A stretch of 64,000 bases of DNA. Source: Limanda limanda. Its lineage: Eukaryota; Chordata; Actinopteri; Pleuronectiformes; Pleuronectidae. Every line of letters begins with the position of its first letter. Within the stretch, counting starts at the first letter, position 1. The translations under genes were made by a program, and so were the position numbers. The notes beneath the pieces are model-generated. The model did not search any database, had not been told where the DNA came from, and worked only from the letters and a program-made list of their open reading frames with translations. The stretch is from the NCBI RefSeq assembly GCF_963576545.1, contig NC_083649.1:3456906-3520905 (forward strand). The letters run 5' to 3'. This document shows positions 10,493-20,882 of this stretch, piece by piece.

Positions 10493-12014
10493 AATGGCGG
10501 CTGGCCACTATGAAGACAAAAGACCCCCTGGAGTGATGGGATCATGGGGCTGAGCTCACAGGTGTGTGTTTGTGGAGAGGAGTGTGTGAGTGTTGGTGCC
10601 GGTCAAAGGAAGTAGTTAGTTGCATGTAAGGAAAGAGTCTGATTCTAAGAAGAGCATCACAGAATTAACATTAGCTTTCAAATAACGTATTACCAAATAT
10701 CACAACAACACAAATAAAATTTATAAAACTAAATGTGTTGCCCTTGGGCAGGAGAAACTGTCCCGACTGAGCCCCCTCCCGCTCAGGGGCAGGAGGATCC
10801 CTCAAACCCTGACTCCTTACCAGTTAATCATGTGGCAAAGCTCTGTGGCTTCCCCAAACAGGAATGATTGGTAACGAGGCAAACTGTGATTCATTAACTT
10901 TAATCTAGCAAAATCAAAATGATTTAAAATAACAGAGGCATGAAGTCAACAACAAAACAACAGACATATGTAAACATGGGAGTTTGCTTTCTTCCTTGTG
11001 ATAAGGTCGGGTTTGCTCGGGGACAGCGTCCTAACGACAACTGTGGGAGACAGAGAGGAGGAGACAGCGAGGACAGCAACATACACTGTACCATCAAATA
11101 AATACTAAAAGGTTCATGTAGTACTGAGGTTTAAAACTACACACCACTACAAGATTACGCAGTGCAGCCCGACAACATGACGGAGACAGTGTGTTGGTAT
11201 GGACCCGGCCTTTTACAGAATCCTCTGCAGAGAGGAGGAGAACAGACTCGTTACAGCCAACCACCAATAAAGTAAATCAATGAACTACATTCAGATTCAC
11301 TAGAGGTAAGTATATTAAAACGTATATCTATACGCAGGGCGTCCACATAACCCAGCAACTTGGTTGTAAAATAGCTGCTTGAATGTGATTGTGATCTGCT
11401 CAGTGTTCAAAGTTCAGAGATCGTTCTGCAAAAGTAAAGATAAGTTGTTATAAAATATTAACTTCCTCGAGAAGAGGTTTGTGTCTGATCCTAAGTATAG
11501 ACAAAGGTCAGGTGCTGCAGAGGAGAGGCATCAGTGACCTAGTGTCTAGCATGCTAACACTAGCACGCTCGCAATCTTCTTTTAAGGTTGTTGTAATTAA
11601 AAAGGACAATAATACATTGAAACTAAGATATTAAAATCATAATTGTAATTTTAATCCTTATTCATGGAGAAAAAGCTACATCTGTGGGTCGCTCTCCCAG
11701 CTTGCCGGTGATTCGCAAGGCATTCTGGGTCCCCCTTGCTATGACGTGTGGGTCTGAAAACTCTTCGTTTCGAGGGCTATACAGCAGTAACATTTGGCTG
11801 AACCCCTCCGTCCCAACAGTTATTGGGACAGCCCACCCCTTGTCTTTATCTTTCAATATATTTTTATAAAGGTCCAATGAAATCTTATGCCCTCTCCTCC
11901 TCTCCTCCTCTCCTCCTCACCCCTCCTTCATTTCCTGAGCTGAAATAGAATTGACCTCCTGATCCAAGTGTGGCCAAATGCGGGCGCCCGCCCTGCCACT
12001 AGGAGTCTTTTGTT

Positions 12015-12117
12015 TTTATTGTGTTTTGATTATATGCCTTTTGTTTATTAAAGTAGTTTTATATTGATTTAAACACGTCTCTTGCCCCAGAGATTTAAAC
12101 GAACCTGTGCTGTTGTA
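12015..12117. repeat. 103-bp direct repeat, left copy (block 2)
   Basis: Counterpart of 4452-4554, same length, ATTAAA signal present. Its direct partner is at 12676-12778. Confidence 0.6.
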
Positions 12118-12233
12118 TGCACACCACACTTAATAATATTCCTGAGGTGAGACTCCTCAGGTGGCGTTGTAGACAACAATATTACCCATAGCCGCCACCT
12201 CGCTACACAAGATTAAATTAGTTTGATGCAAAT

Positions 12234-12237
<4 letters not shown>

Positions 12238-12312
<75 letters not shown>
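12238..12312. repeat. (GA)n microsatellite (block 2)
   Basis: GA dinucleotide run between the two 103-bp repeats, counterpart of 4676-4741. Confidence 0.9.
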
Positions 12313-12314
<2 letters not shown>

Positions 12315-12675
12315 TGAGAGAGACAGTTAGGGACGCCCACATCTTGTACTTCTCTTTTCAATCAAGTATACTGTGTTTTAGATAGTTTTGTATGTGTTAT
12401 TTAGTTGTGTTGTTTTGTTTATTTACATCGTTTTAAACCTTGACTTGTTTTAATCATTTTTTGTCGTGGGCAGGTGCTGTGGCCCGGAGGCGACGACCCA
12501 ATTCCTGGTGGAGGGAGTTTCTTCACGACCCGTTTTATTTGGTGTGCTGTGTCACGGATGGTTTGTTTTCTTAATCCCTTTCCCCCTTTTGTTTGGTCCT
12601 CGTCGCCGCGGTGAGTCACAGCCCTGTCCAAATACTATATATCTTTTAACTCAAGTGTTTGGTTTATTTTGTGTG

Positions 12676-12778
12676 TTTATTGTGTTTTGATTATATGCCT
12701 TTTGTTTATTAAAGTAGTTTTATATTGATTTAAACACGTCTCTTGCCCCAGCGATTTAAACGAACCTGTGCTGTTGTA
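12676..12778. repeat. 103-bp direct repeat, right copy (block 2)
   Basis: Counterpart of 5095-5197, with the same CCTGTGCTGTTGTA end. Confidence 0.6.
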
Positions 12779-12997
12779 GTTTGAGAGAGAGCCTGTCAGC
12801 CTGTCGAAGTACAATGTTTTTCATTTGATATGTAGTCGAGTAAAAGTAATATTACATGGAAATACTCATGTAGAGTACCTTGTTATTTTCAACCACTGCT
12901 CAAAAGCACATCAGCAGTGAAGAGGTCACATGAAAGTGTCATGCTGTTTGTGGTTGTGTGTGTAGTTGATATTTACTGGTTTATTGTATGTTTTGAA

Positions 12998-14250
12998 TAG
13001 GGCTGTCAGTTTAACGCGTTATTAACGGCGTTAACGCAAACCCATTTTAACGCCGTCAATTTTTTTAACTCGAGTTAAAGCAGAGCTGCAGCTGCAGCTT
13101 CAGTATCTGTGTTCGCCTCCAGTCTGACCTGCTCTAGCTTTTTGTTTTAATATTTCGCCACCTAAAATATATATTTTAAGGCTATTGTAGCGTCCCACAG
13201 GACACGGAACTTCTTCGTGGTTTAGTAACTGGTATTTTCCTCTACACGAACATGTGCACCTCTCGCTCGTACTCCGTCACTCGCAGACATCAACAACACT
13301 TCACTTCCTCATTGATCCCCGATCCCCCCATCCTATTGGTCCAAACAGTCACATGTCCCACCCAGACCCCTTCAGTGACCGTCAGACATCAGAGCGCTCA
13401 TTCAACAGTGTTTTACTGAGCATACGTCAAAACCAAACATAAACATAAACCCAGTCCGTTTCCAGGGCCGGTTCTAGGCAGGGGCAAGAGGGGGCCTGGC
13501 CCCCTCAAATAAATGTTGTGCCCCCTCAAACTAAATCCCAATTTATAATAATAATAATATAATAAAGCACAATGCCCCCTCAAGATTTGTGGCTGCCCCC
13601 TCATACATGCCTGTCTAGACCCGGCCCTGTCCGTTACACTATTAGGCTGCAGCTATATGTTTTTATTTATTTAAAAATAGGGTACTTCTTATTTCATACA
13701 TTTTCCACAAATATGGGGAGGACTCAAATAGCCCTACAAAGTTCTGTGTTTCATTTATTTCAAAGTAGGCCGACACCTGCCTGTGTATTTTGTTTGTTTG
13801 TTATTTGTTGCTTGTCTGTTTGAGTAGCTAAGAAGTAGTAGGCTTACCTTTTATTGGTAACCTAACTGTTATGGTTCATTGTTTCTGAAATAAGAGGACT
13901 GACTGCTATGTTCACAGCAGACTTGAAAAAAAGAAAATATTAAGCCATGGTTTAACTGCACTATAGGCTGAGTCCTTGTTTACCTGAAATGTGCACTTTA
14001 TAATTTTATTTTGTACCGCCCTGTTTGGCAATGTTGTTTTTCAATAATATAAAACATTTGCATAAAGCAAGCCAATCCACTTTTCCATGTTGATAAGAGC
14101 ATTAAAACGAAAGTAAAATTATGGAAAAATAATAAATGAAGGAACATTCAGAATAGATACAAATTTGCGATTAATTGCGATTAATCGCGAGTTAACTATG
14201 ACAAAATGCGATTAATCGCGATTAAATATTTTAATCGTTTGACAGCTCTA
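12998..14250. mobile_element. Non-autonomous hAT element, 1,253 bp (block 2)
   Basis: Same ends, length and GTTTTGAA target duplication (12990-12997 and 14251-14258) as 5433-6685, so it is the same insertion copied by the block duplication rather than a second transposition. Confidence 0.85.
13463..13629. mobile_element. Nested 167-bp hAT-like MITE (block 2)
   Basis: Counterpart of 5898-6064, flanked by TCCGTTTC (13455-13462) and TCCGTTAC (13630-13637). Confidence 0.75.
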
Positions 14251-14569
14251 GTTTTGAACCATCATTTGACTCTTCAGTATGTGACTAGCACTCCCTGCTG
14301 TCGAATCATCAAACTGCACAGAGCTGAAACTCCTCCTGTCTGTTTATATTGTACACAATAGAATGTACATTATATATATATATATATTTATGAAAATAAT
14401 ACAATTTGTCAGAGAAAAACAGAGAAAAAGACAACAATCTATGAATGTTCTCACAAACTTTATTTCTGACATGAACCTGGTCAACGTGACAACGATCCAC
14501 AACCTTACACGAGATAATTAAATATATATTAATATGTATAATTACATTTTTATGTTATTATTATTGTTA

Positions 14570-14660
<91 letters not shown>

Positions 14661-15151
14661 GTTACTTGTTACTTGTCAGCCTGTCAGCCTGTCGAAGTAC
14701 AATGTTTTTCATTTGATATGTAGTCGAGTAAAAGTAATATTACATGGAAATACTCATGTAGAGTACCTTGTTATTTTCAACCAATGCTCAAAAGCACATC
14801 AGCAGTGAAGAGGTCACATGAAAGTGTCATGGTGTTTGTGGTTGTGTGTGTGTGTAGTTGATATTTACTGGTTTATTGTATGTTTTGAACCATCATTTGA
14901 CTCTTCAGTATGTGACTAGCACTCCCTGCTGTCGAATCATCAAACTGCACAGAGCTGAAACTCCTCCTGTCTGTTTATATTGTACACAATAGAATGTACA
15001 TTATATATATATATATTTATGAAAATAATACAATTTGTCAGAGAAAAACAGAGAAAAAGACATTTAAAATTATTCGACAATCTATGAATGTTCTCACAAA
15101 CTTTATTTCTGACATGAACCTGGTCAACGTGACAACAATCCACAATTTTTA

Positions 15152-15202
<51 letters not shown>

Positions 15203-15242
15203 GTTACTTGTTACTGATCTGTCACATTTTCTTTTTGCTGTT

Positions 15243-16038
15243 TAAAAAATAAAGATGATATTACGTAATGACGCAGACTTGACGCTGCAGTGTTCTGTGA
15301 ATCAGAGGCGGAGCCTCCAAACAAACATGGCGCCCTTCACGTACAGCAGACTTTCTCATCTACTGAGAACATCCATCAACAGAGCTGAAACAGAAACATG
15401 ACAATGAGGTCAAAGTGTGATTCTGGTGAAATGTAATCACAGTTGACTGAGTCTCCACCACAGAGTGATGATGTCATCACATTGCTTGACTGAATTTACC
15501 CTGAATGTAGATCTCCAGCTCCAGACCAGAGTTAGTGACAGCAGCATCTCTACTGACCTCGTGTGTCACAGAAGCAGCCATCACTTCCTCCAGCAGAGAA
15601 TCAACCTGTGATGTTGGAGGAAGACACAAGGTCACGTTGAAGCTTCCCTCGTTTCTTTTGAAACCAAACTCCGTGTTCCTCCATCTTTGTTTGCAGCTCA
15701 TTCACACGTGTGTATTCCGTGCTGCTGCGTTTGGGATGCAAAACATTTCTACTGTGAATCTGTGTTGGAACACGTTGATGAAACATTCAGTCAGTAGATC
15801 GATGTGCAGTCACACACTGGGGACGACCCCATGAGGACGGAGCGTCAGAAACAAGATGGCTGCCGACATGTTACTACTGAACGTGTGTGTGTCACAGCAG
15901 CAGGAGACGGTTCAACATGAACCACAACATGTTTTATTATGTTGCTCACAAACAGGAGTCGATGCAGCTTCAGCTTTTAGGAGAAATTTTAATGTTGAAG
16001 CTGAACTAAACGTCTGTGGTTTTTTTGTTGAGGAATGA
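15243..16038. other. Conserved unrecognised segment (block 2)
   Basis: Counterpart of 8280-9075 with only scattered substitutions. The minus-strand 74-codon frame is at 15477-15701. No family recognised. Confidence 0.25.
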
Positions 16039-16595
16039 ATGAAAACACTTTGACAGACACAATCATTTTGGCTTTATATTTAAATCTCAACTTAAAAAAG
16101 GTCAGAATCTGTTTCTGTTTCATAGTTTTTATTATTTTGATCACAATATTAAAATCACATCATCAGTCTGCTGTTGAATAAACACTTTTACACACGGAAT
16201 CATTCTGGCTTCATCACATCAAACAGACAAATTCATAAATGTTGGATTATTTCATACGTGAACAGACTTTATGTGATTAAACATGAATCATGTCTCATGT
16301 GTGAGTTTTAATAAAGTTTGTTGAATGTGAACAATGATCCGCTGTTATTGATAAATGTGTTTTTATGTGGATCTTGATCAGTTTGCTCAATTTCATGAAT
16401 CCACACAAAATCTAAATAAAAGAAAACATTTTCCATGAAAGTTAAAACCAAAGATAAAGATCAGAAAATAATGAAATATTTTTACACACGTGGAAAAGTC
16501 AAAGGAGAAATAAACAAAGCTTTTGAATAACGAGTTTAACTTTGAAATTCAGCAGATTTCTCTTGAAGAAATAATGATCAATAAAATCTTTATCT
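16039..16595 (-). other. 3' flank / 3'UTR of TRIM copy C
   Basis: Matches the 3' flanks of the other TRIM copies. A minus-strand AATAAA lies at 16128-16133, about 463 nt beyond the stop. Confidence 0.6.
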
Positions 16596-17978
16596 CTAAC
16601 GGCTCTGATCCAGCGTCACAGAGACTTTCACAGGCAACAGCTTCAAGGGATCTCCAATGCTAAAGTATGGAAACATCTTCTCAGTGAAAGTGTGTATGAA
16701 GGTGTGAATGTGTTTGTTAGTATCAGGATCATAGAACGACAGTTTTGTTCCGTTCCAGTCCAGTTTCACTCGGATCCTCTGGATCTTCTGCACAGAGAGA
16801 ACAGATCTTCCTGATGGTGAATCTGCGTAGTATTTACCTTCATAGAACACTATTCTCCATGTTCCAGACAGATTGTCTCCCTTCCTCTGGACAGACTCTG
16901 CTCTTACACCCAGTGCCCAGTCAGTACTGTCTCCAACCAGGACGTCCCAGCTGTGAGTCCCTGAGTTAAAACCCTCAGATCCCAGGACTGAGGCGTAATG
17001 ATTAAATCTCTCTGGATTGTCAGGAAGCTTCTGTTTCTCTCCCCATCTCGAACTGGTCAGATCTTCAGAAAGGACGAGTTGTGGATTAGCAGAGTTTGGA
17101 TCCAGAACCACAGGACAGTACGAGACCTCGTCCTTCATCTTGTTCCAGATTTTGAAGCTCAGGTTGTCCAGATGTTTGGCCTCGTCTATCAGAGCTCCTG
17201 AGGCCAGCTGTGGATCATCCAGCAGGGGGCGCTGTTGGACTTGTTCCACTGCAGTCTTGTAGTTGAGCAGGAACGAGACGTCTTCAGCACTCAGCTCGTC
17301 CTCTGTGGTTCTGATTGTGTCTGAAAGAACCGTTATGTCTCTGCTCAGAGACTCAATCTTCTCCTTCATCATCCGACTCTTCTGCTTCTCTTCCTCCCTC
17401 AGTGCAGCCATCCTGGCCTCCTCTTCCTCCTCCAGAAACCGATGAAGCTTCTTAAACTGCTCCTTGATCTGCGTCTCTGTGAGTCCGGCCTGGACCTTAA
17501 TGTGTTCTGCTGTTTGTTCAAACTCTACTTTAACACGTTCTAAACTCTGTAACTTCTTCTTCAAGGGCTCCAGAGTTTCCTGAAGCTGCTTCTTGTGTTG
17601 TTGTGCAGCTTCATCGATGGGTCTGAATATGTGGCCGGTGTGTTTTTCTGAATCTCTGCAGATGAGACACACTGGCTGCTGATGGTCCAGACAGAAGAGT
17701 CTGAGTTTCTCTGAGTGCAGACTGCAGAGAGCATGTGAAGAGCTCTGATCTCTCTCCTGTAAGAAGGTCTCACACAGGTTCTTTAACACCAGGCTAACAG
17801 GTGGTTCTGACCTTGAAGATCTTCTCTTACAAAGTGGACACTCTTTTACTTCTTTGTCTTTCCACCAGCTCTTCACACAGTCTCTACAGAAGCTGTGGCT
17901 ACATGACAGAATGACAGGATCTCTGAAGACATCATGGCAGACGGAACAGCAGAGATCTTCTTCTAATCTGGAAGCCAT
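16596..17978 (-). CDS. TRIM35-like E3 ligase, full domain set (copy C)
   Basis: 460 residues in a single coding exon. The RING has C3HC4 ligands C11, C14, C26, H28, C31, C34, C47, C50. The B-box2 has ligands C85, H88, C96, H99, C104, C107, H113, H116. A charged coiled coil spans about 124-255. PRY-SPRY spans about 287-456, with LDPNSA at 292-297, GTHSWDV at 340-346 and LDWN at 406-409. The family comprises cytoplasmic RING E3 ubiquitin ligases whose SPRY domain recruits targets; several members act in antiviral signalling, which is not demonstrable here. The start is the conserved MASRLEED just after a predicted intron acceptor. It is about 96% identical to copy G although its upstream flank resembles that of copy E. 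Confidence 0.93.
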   Translation of the reverse strand: MASRLEEDLCCSVCHDVFRDPVILSCSHSFCRDCVKSWWKDKEVKECPLCKRRSSRSEPPVSLVLKNLCETFLQERDQSSSHALCSLHSEKLRLFCLDHQQPVCLICRDSEKHTGHIFRPIDEAAQQHKKQLQETLEPLKKKLQSLERVKVEFEQTAEHIKVQAGLTETQIKEQFKKLHRFLEEEEEARMAALREEEKQKSRMMKEKIESLSRDITVLSDTIRTTEDELSAEDVSFLLNYKTAVEQVQQRPLLDDPQLASGALIDEAKHLDNLSFKIWNKMKDEVSYCPVVLDPNSANPQLVLSEDLTSSRWGEKQKLPDNPERFNHYASVLGSEGFNSGTHSWDVLVGDSTDWALGVRAESVQRKGDNLSGTWRIVFYEGKYYADSPSGRSVLSVQKIQRIRVKLDWNGTKLSFYDPDTNKHIHTFIHTFTEKMFPYFSIGDPLKLLPVKVSVTLDQSR

Positions 17979-17995
17979 TGAGTCTCCAGGTGAAG

Positions 17996-18082
17996 CTGAA
18001 AACAGACAGTCAGTCAGTCACAGCTCCATGAACTTCACTGAGGTTCACTTCCCCTCTGAGTCGAGGTGTTTGTTAAACTCAC
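17996..18082 (-). other. Predicted 5'UTR intron of copy C (87 bp)
   Basis: Donor ACC|GTGAGT and acceptor TTTTCAG|CTTCACC on the minus strand, 87 bp, 17 bases upstream of the ATG, as in the other copies. Confidence 0.6.
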
Positions 18083-18265
18083 GGTCAGTGTGTGGAGCGT
18101 CGGCAGGTTGTAGTTTGACTCTTCTCTCCTGTAGCTGGACTCACTCAGGACGTCTGGTCTGGTTTGGTTCAGTTTGGTTTGGAAGGTGAATGTGCTCGTC
18201 TGGTTTTCAGCCTGCGTCTCTTCAGGGAGGAACAGATGCTTCCTGGTTTCTCAGGTGTGTCAGGA

Positions 18266-18459
18266 GAGGGTGGAGCTTGAGATGCTGGATGATAAAACCT
18301 GTAAAACCTGAAACAATTGTACAAGCATCTCTGCTGCCAGTACAAACTCTGCCACTCCCTTATGGAATGCACTCTAACACTTTAACTCTTAACTGCCTGA
18401 TTCATCTGCCTGTGTAATATCAACGGTTCATGTGCAATACATTCACTGTTTATATTCTG
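18266..18459. mobile_element. 194-bp insert in upstream flank of copy C
   Basis: The insert is bounded by an exact 11-bp direct repeat GTGTGTCAGGA (18255-18265 and 18460-18470). It is absent from the flanks of D, F, G and H but present at the same site in copy E (36422-36615). A long variable duplication and a sequence ending in GTGCAATACATTCACTG suggest a 5'-truncated LINE fragment. It lies within about 500 bp upstream of the start codon, so it could alter the promoter. Confidence 0.5.
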
Positions 18460-18680
18460 GTGTGTCAGGAAACGATTGTAAAAAGTAATTCAAGCCTTTG
18501 ATTTGATAACTGGTGAAAAGTCATTTGGCAGCAACAAGCTCACACAGACAAGAGACCTGGTTGTAAAATAGCTGCTTGAATGTATTTGTGATCCCCCCCG
18601 AGCTGAGCCCAGCCACCGGAGAGAGAAAACCAACTTCTCCATCCACAACCATTGTCATGTCTTTTATTTATTTATCTCCA

Positions 18681-18786
<106 letters not shown>

Positions 18787-18954
18787 GAGAGTGTGTGTGG
18801 GCAGATTTGAGGTTTTTCAATGAAATCCTCCTTTCAGAACGAATGTACAGCCGTGACTGTATCTGTGTGTGTTGTTTGTGTGACTCAAGGAGAGAGTGTG
18901 CAGCAGCTTCATCGGCACAGTAGATAGCGTGTTTGTAAAATGAAAGCATCTGTC

Positions 18955-19030
18955 TGTCTGTTTATCTATCTATTATCTATTTATTATCTATCTAATATCT
19001 AATATCTATCTATTATCTATCTATCTAACT
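18955..19030. repeat. TATC/TAATATC-type microsatellite
   Basis: Short array of TATC, TATTATC and TAATATC variants. In this unit it is followed directly by CCTTGGC|TTGTGCAG: the ~200-bp LINE reverse-transcriptase fragment present in the other units is missing. Confidence 0.8.
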
Positions 19031-19289
19031 TCTCTGTAAGCCTTGGCTTGTGCAGAAGAGTGGAGACAGTCGATGTCACGTATACTGCGATACACATCTC
19101 TCAGGAGTACTTTGAGTAGAGATACACAGGTTGTGTGTTATAGTGGAAGCAGCATGTACTCAGTCATTTGGTGACATTCAGGAGTTTGTGGTGTCGCAGA
19201 AAGAAAACAAAAGAAAATTTAAAAAGTGTTTGCAGACTTAGGAAATCCAGCGTGTACACAGCCTGACGGCCTGCAATTGTTATCTTTAC

Positions 19290-19304
19290 TCTGTGTGTGT
19301 GTGT

Positions 19305-19371
<67 letters not shown>
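19290..19371. repeat. (GT)n microsatellite
   Basis: Long GT run at the fixed spacer position, just before TTCAGCTGCCCTGTGAG. The cysteine/valine-rich frames across it are artefacts. Confidence 0.9.
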
Positions 19372-19491
19372 CAGCTGCCCTGTGAGAAAAGGTGTTCACA
19401 GCAGCTCCCAGTGGGCTCCACACATACGGCTACTGAAGCCTTGTTAGAGCTTATAATGAGCCATAAAAGTGCTCAGCTGTATCTAGCTCTG

Positions 19492-20073
19492 TGTTACGTG
19501 TGTGGTTGTTTTCCTGTGTCTCCCCTCTCAGTCTCTGCAGGTCTCACACCATTGGCTGTTCCTCCACCATCGTCCAACCCCCTGTCCAATCTGGGAGCTG
19601 TCTGTTGGCCAATTAGTGTCGTCAGGCCTTGATAACTTGCACCTGTTTTGTCTCCAGGGAGAGAGGCCATTGTCTGCCTGTGTGTGGGCTGTGTGGAGCT
19701 GTTGCCTTTTGTTTGTGAGATGCCACCGGGGTTTAGGTGAATAGGTAAGACACCCTTGGGTTTACACTGCCATCACGTAGACCATACTCTGTTATCACAT
19801 CAGGTTAGGAGCGGGGCCACCCTCTGTATGTATTAGCTAGGTTGTATGTGTGCACTAGTTAGTTGTCACTTTATCTTGTTTTCTTTGCTTTGGCTCCGCT
19901 TATAGTTCCCTATTCCCCTTGGCGGATCGCTGGCTAAATAAAACACACTTACTGATCCAGTTTGCTGTTGTGCCCTGTTTTGTTGTTCTCCGAGTCAGCC
20001 TAACAGTAACATGTGTTATGGTTCCCCTACTCCCCCCCTAGACGTAGCAAGCTAACATCCTGGAGCCGTAACA
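19492..20073 (+). repeat. 5' LTR of Gmr1-type element
   Basis: 582 bp, starting TGTTACGTGTG and ending CCGTAACA, and the same length as 24925-25506. An AATAAA lies near 19936 in the R/U5-like part. Confidence 0.92.
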
Positions 20074-20077
20074 TATT

Positions 20078-20095
20078 TGGGGGCTCATCCGGGAT
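20078..20095 (+). other. Primer binding site, tRNA-Pro-like
   Basis: TGGGGGCTCATCCGGGAT lies four bases after the 5' LTR. It matches the tRNA-Pro primer site known from gammaretroviruses (TGGGGGCTCGTCCGGGAT) at 17 of 18 positions. Confidence 0.75.
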
Positions 20096-20210
20096 CCTCA
20101 TTGTAGGACTCCACGTCGGGCTGGCTTAGAGGTGTTCGATGCAGGTGTGCACATAGTGTAGCTGGTTTGTGTGTATAAGATAGGCAGTAGTTGTTTTTGT
20201 AGGGCTCGTT

Positions 20211-20849
20211 ATGGAGGCTTTTGATTTGGGTGTCTTTTTGGCTGATCCGTCTATGGATCGAATTGACAGATGCCGGAAGGCTGATTTATATGCCATAGCG
20301 GCTCATTTTGAGTTTCCAGTTCAGGGGACCCTGCTCAAAGCGAGACTTAAGGAGTGTGTCGTGGATATGCTGGTGGGCAAGGAGGTGCTTGGTGTGAATG
20401 CGGCTTCTCCTTGTAGTGATGATAGGGAGGACATGCAGGCTGGGGCAGAGGCTAAGCCACCCGCTACCTTACCACGCTTTAATCCGTTGTCACCTACTTT
20501 ATTAATGTCGTCTCAGGACGCCCGTCTGAAAGTAAGGTTGGCCCGCTTGCAAATGGAGGCTGAGCGTGGAGAGAGGCAAGCTGAGCGTGAGCACCATCTG
20601 GAGATCCGACGGATTGAGGCAGAGAAGGAGGTGAAACTACGGAGGTTGGAATTGGAGGCTGCAAGTGCAGCACGTTCACCCCAAACCACCCTCTCTTCTC
20701 CACTAGCTAGCTCATTTTGCACATTGGATGTGACTAAACAAATGGCGTTGGTTCCGCAGTTCCGGGAATCGGAAATCGATTCTTATTTTGGTGTGTTTGA
20801 ACGCATCGCAGTTTCTATGCAGTGGCCTAAAGAGGTGTGGCCCCTCTAG
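20211..20849 (+). pseudogene. Gag N-terminal part, ends at in-frame TAG
   Basis: 212 codons from the first ATG after the primer site (MEAFDLGVFLADPSMDRIDR) to a TAG at 20847-20849. The protein shows an acidic N-terminus, a charged helical stretch (about 105-150, rich in R, E and Q), and the start of a capsid-like region. The next frame (20883-24902) is in the same register and continues the capsid region without a gap, so the TAG splits one polyprotein. It lies within Gag, not at the Gag-Pol boundary, which favours a nonsense mutation over programmed readthrough; readthrough is not ruled out. Confidence 0.8.
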
Positions 20850-20882
20850 CTTCAGTGTAAACTAACTGGTAAAGCTCAGGAG

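Larger units (their letters stand above)
12791..15203. repeat. ~0.6 kb tandem repeat array, two copies (block 2)
   Basis: The GAACCATCATTTGACTCTTC motif recurs at about 14256 and 14887. (TTA)n tracts lie at about 14570-14658 and 15152-15200. The first monomer carries the hAT insertion 12998-14250. One monomer fewer than in block 1 implies unequal exchange or loss after the block duplicated. Confidence 0.85.
10413..16595. repeat. Segmental duplication, block 2
   Basis: Near-identical copy of 2842-9634. It starts at a (TTGA)n run located inside the truncated coding region of TRIM copy B and ends at the stop of copy C. It holds two rather than three ~0.6 kb monomers, the same hAT pair, and the same unrecognised segment. 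About 10430-11350 (matching 2862-3780) has no recognised gene. Confidence 0.9.

Noticed and set aside
17854..18189. Plus-strand 111-codon frame overlapping the TRIM start, present in C, D-like, F, G and H
   Set aside because: It lies antisense to the RING exon and 5'UTR; its preservation follows from conservation of the TRIM DNA. No start context, splice or family support.
18955..19030. CRISPR-like array in the TATC repeats
   Set aside because: Units are 4-18 bp with no unique spacers, in vertebrate DNA; this is a microsatellite.
19226..19447. Cys/Val-rich frames across (GT)n and Ser/Leu-rich frames across (CT)n
   Set aside because: Dinucleotide repeats give open frames in several registers; composition artefact.
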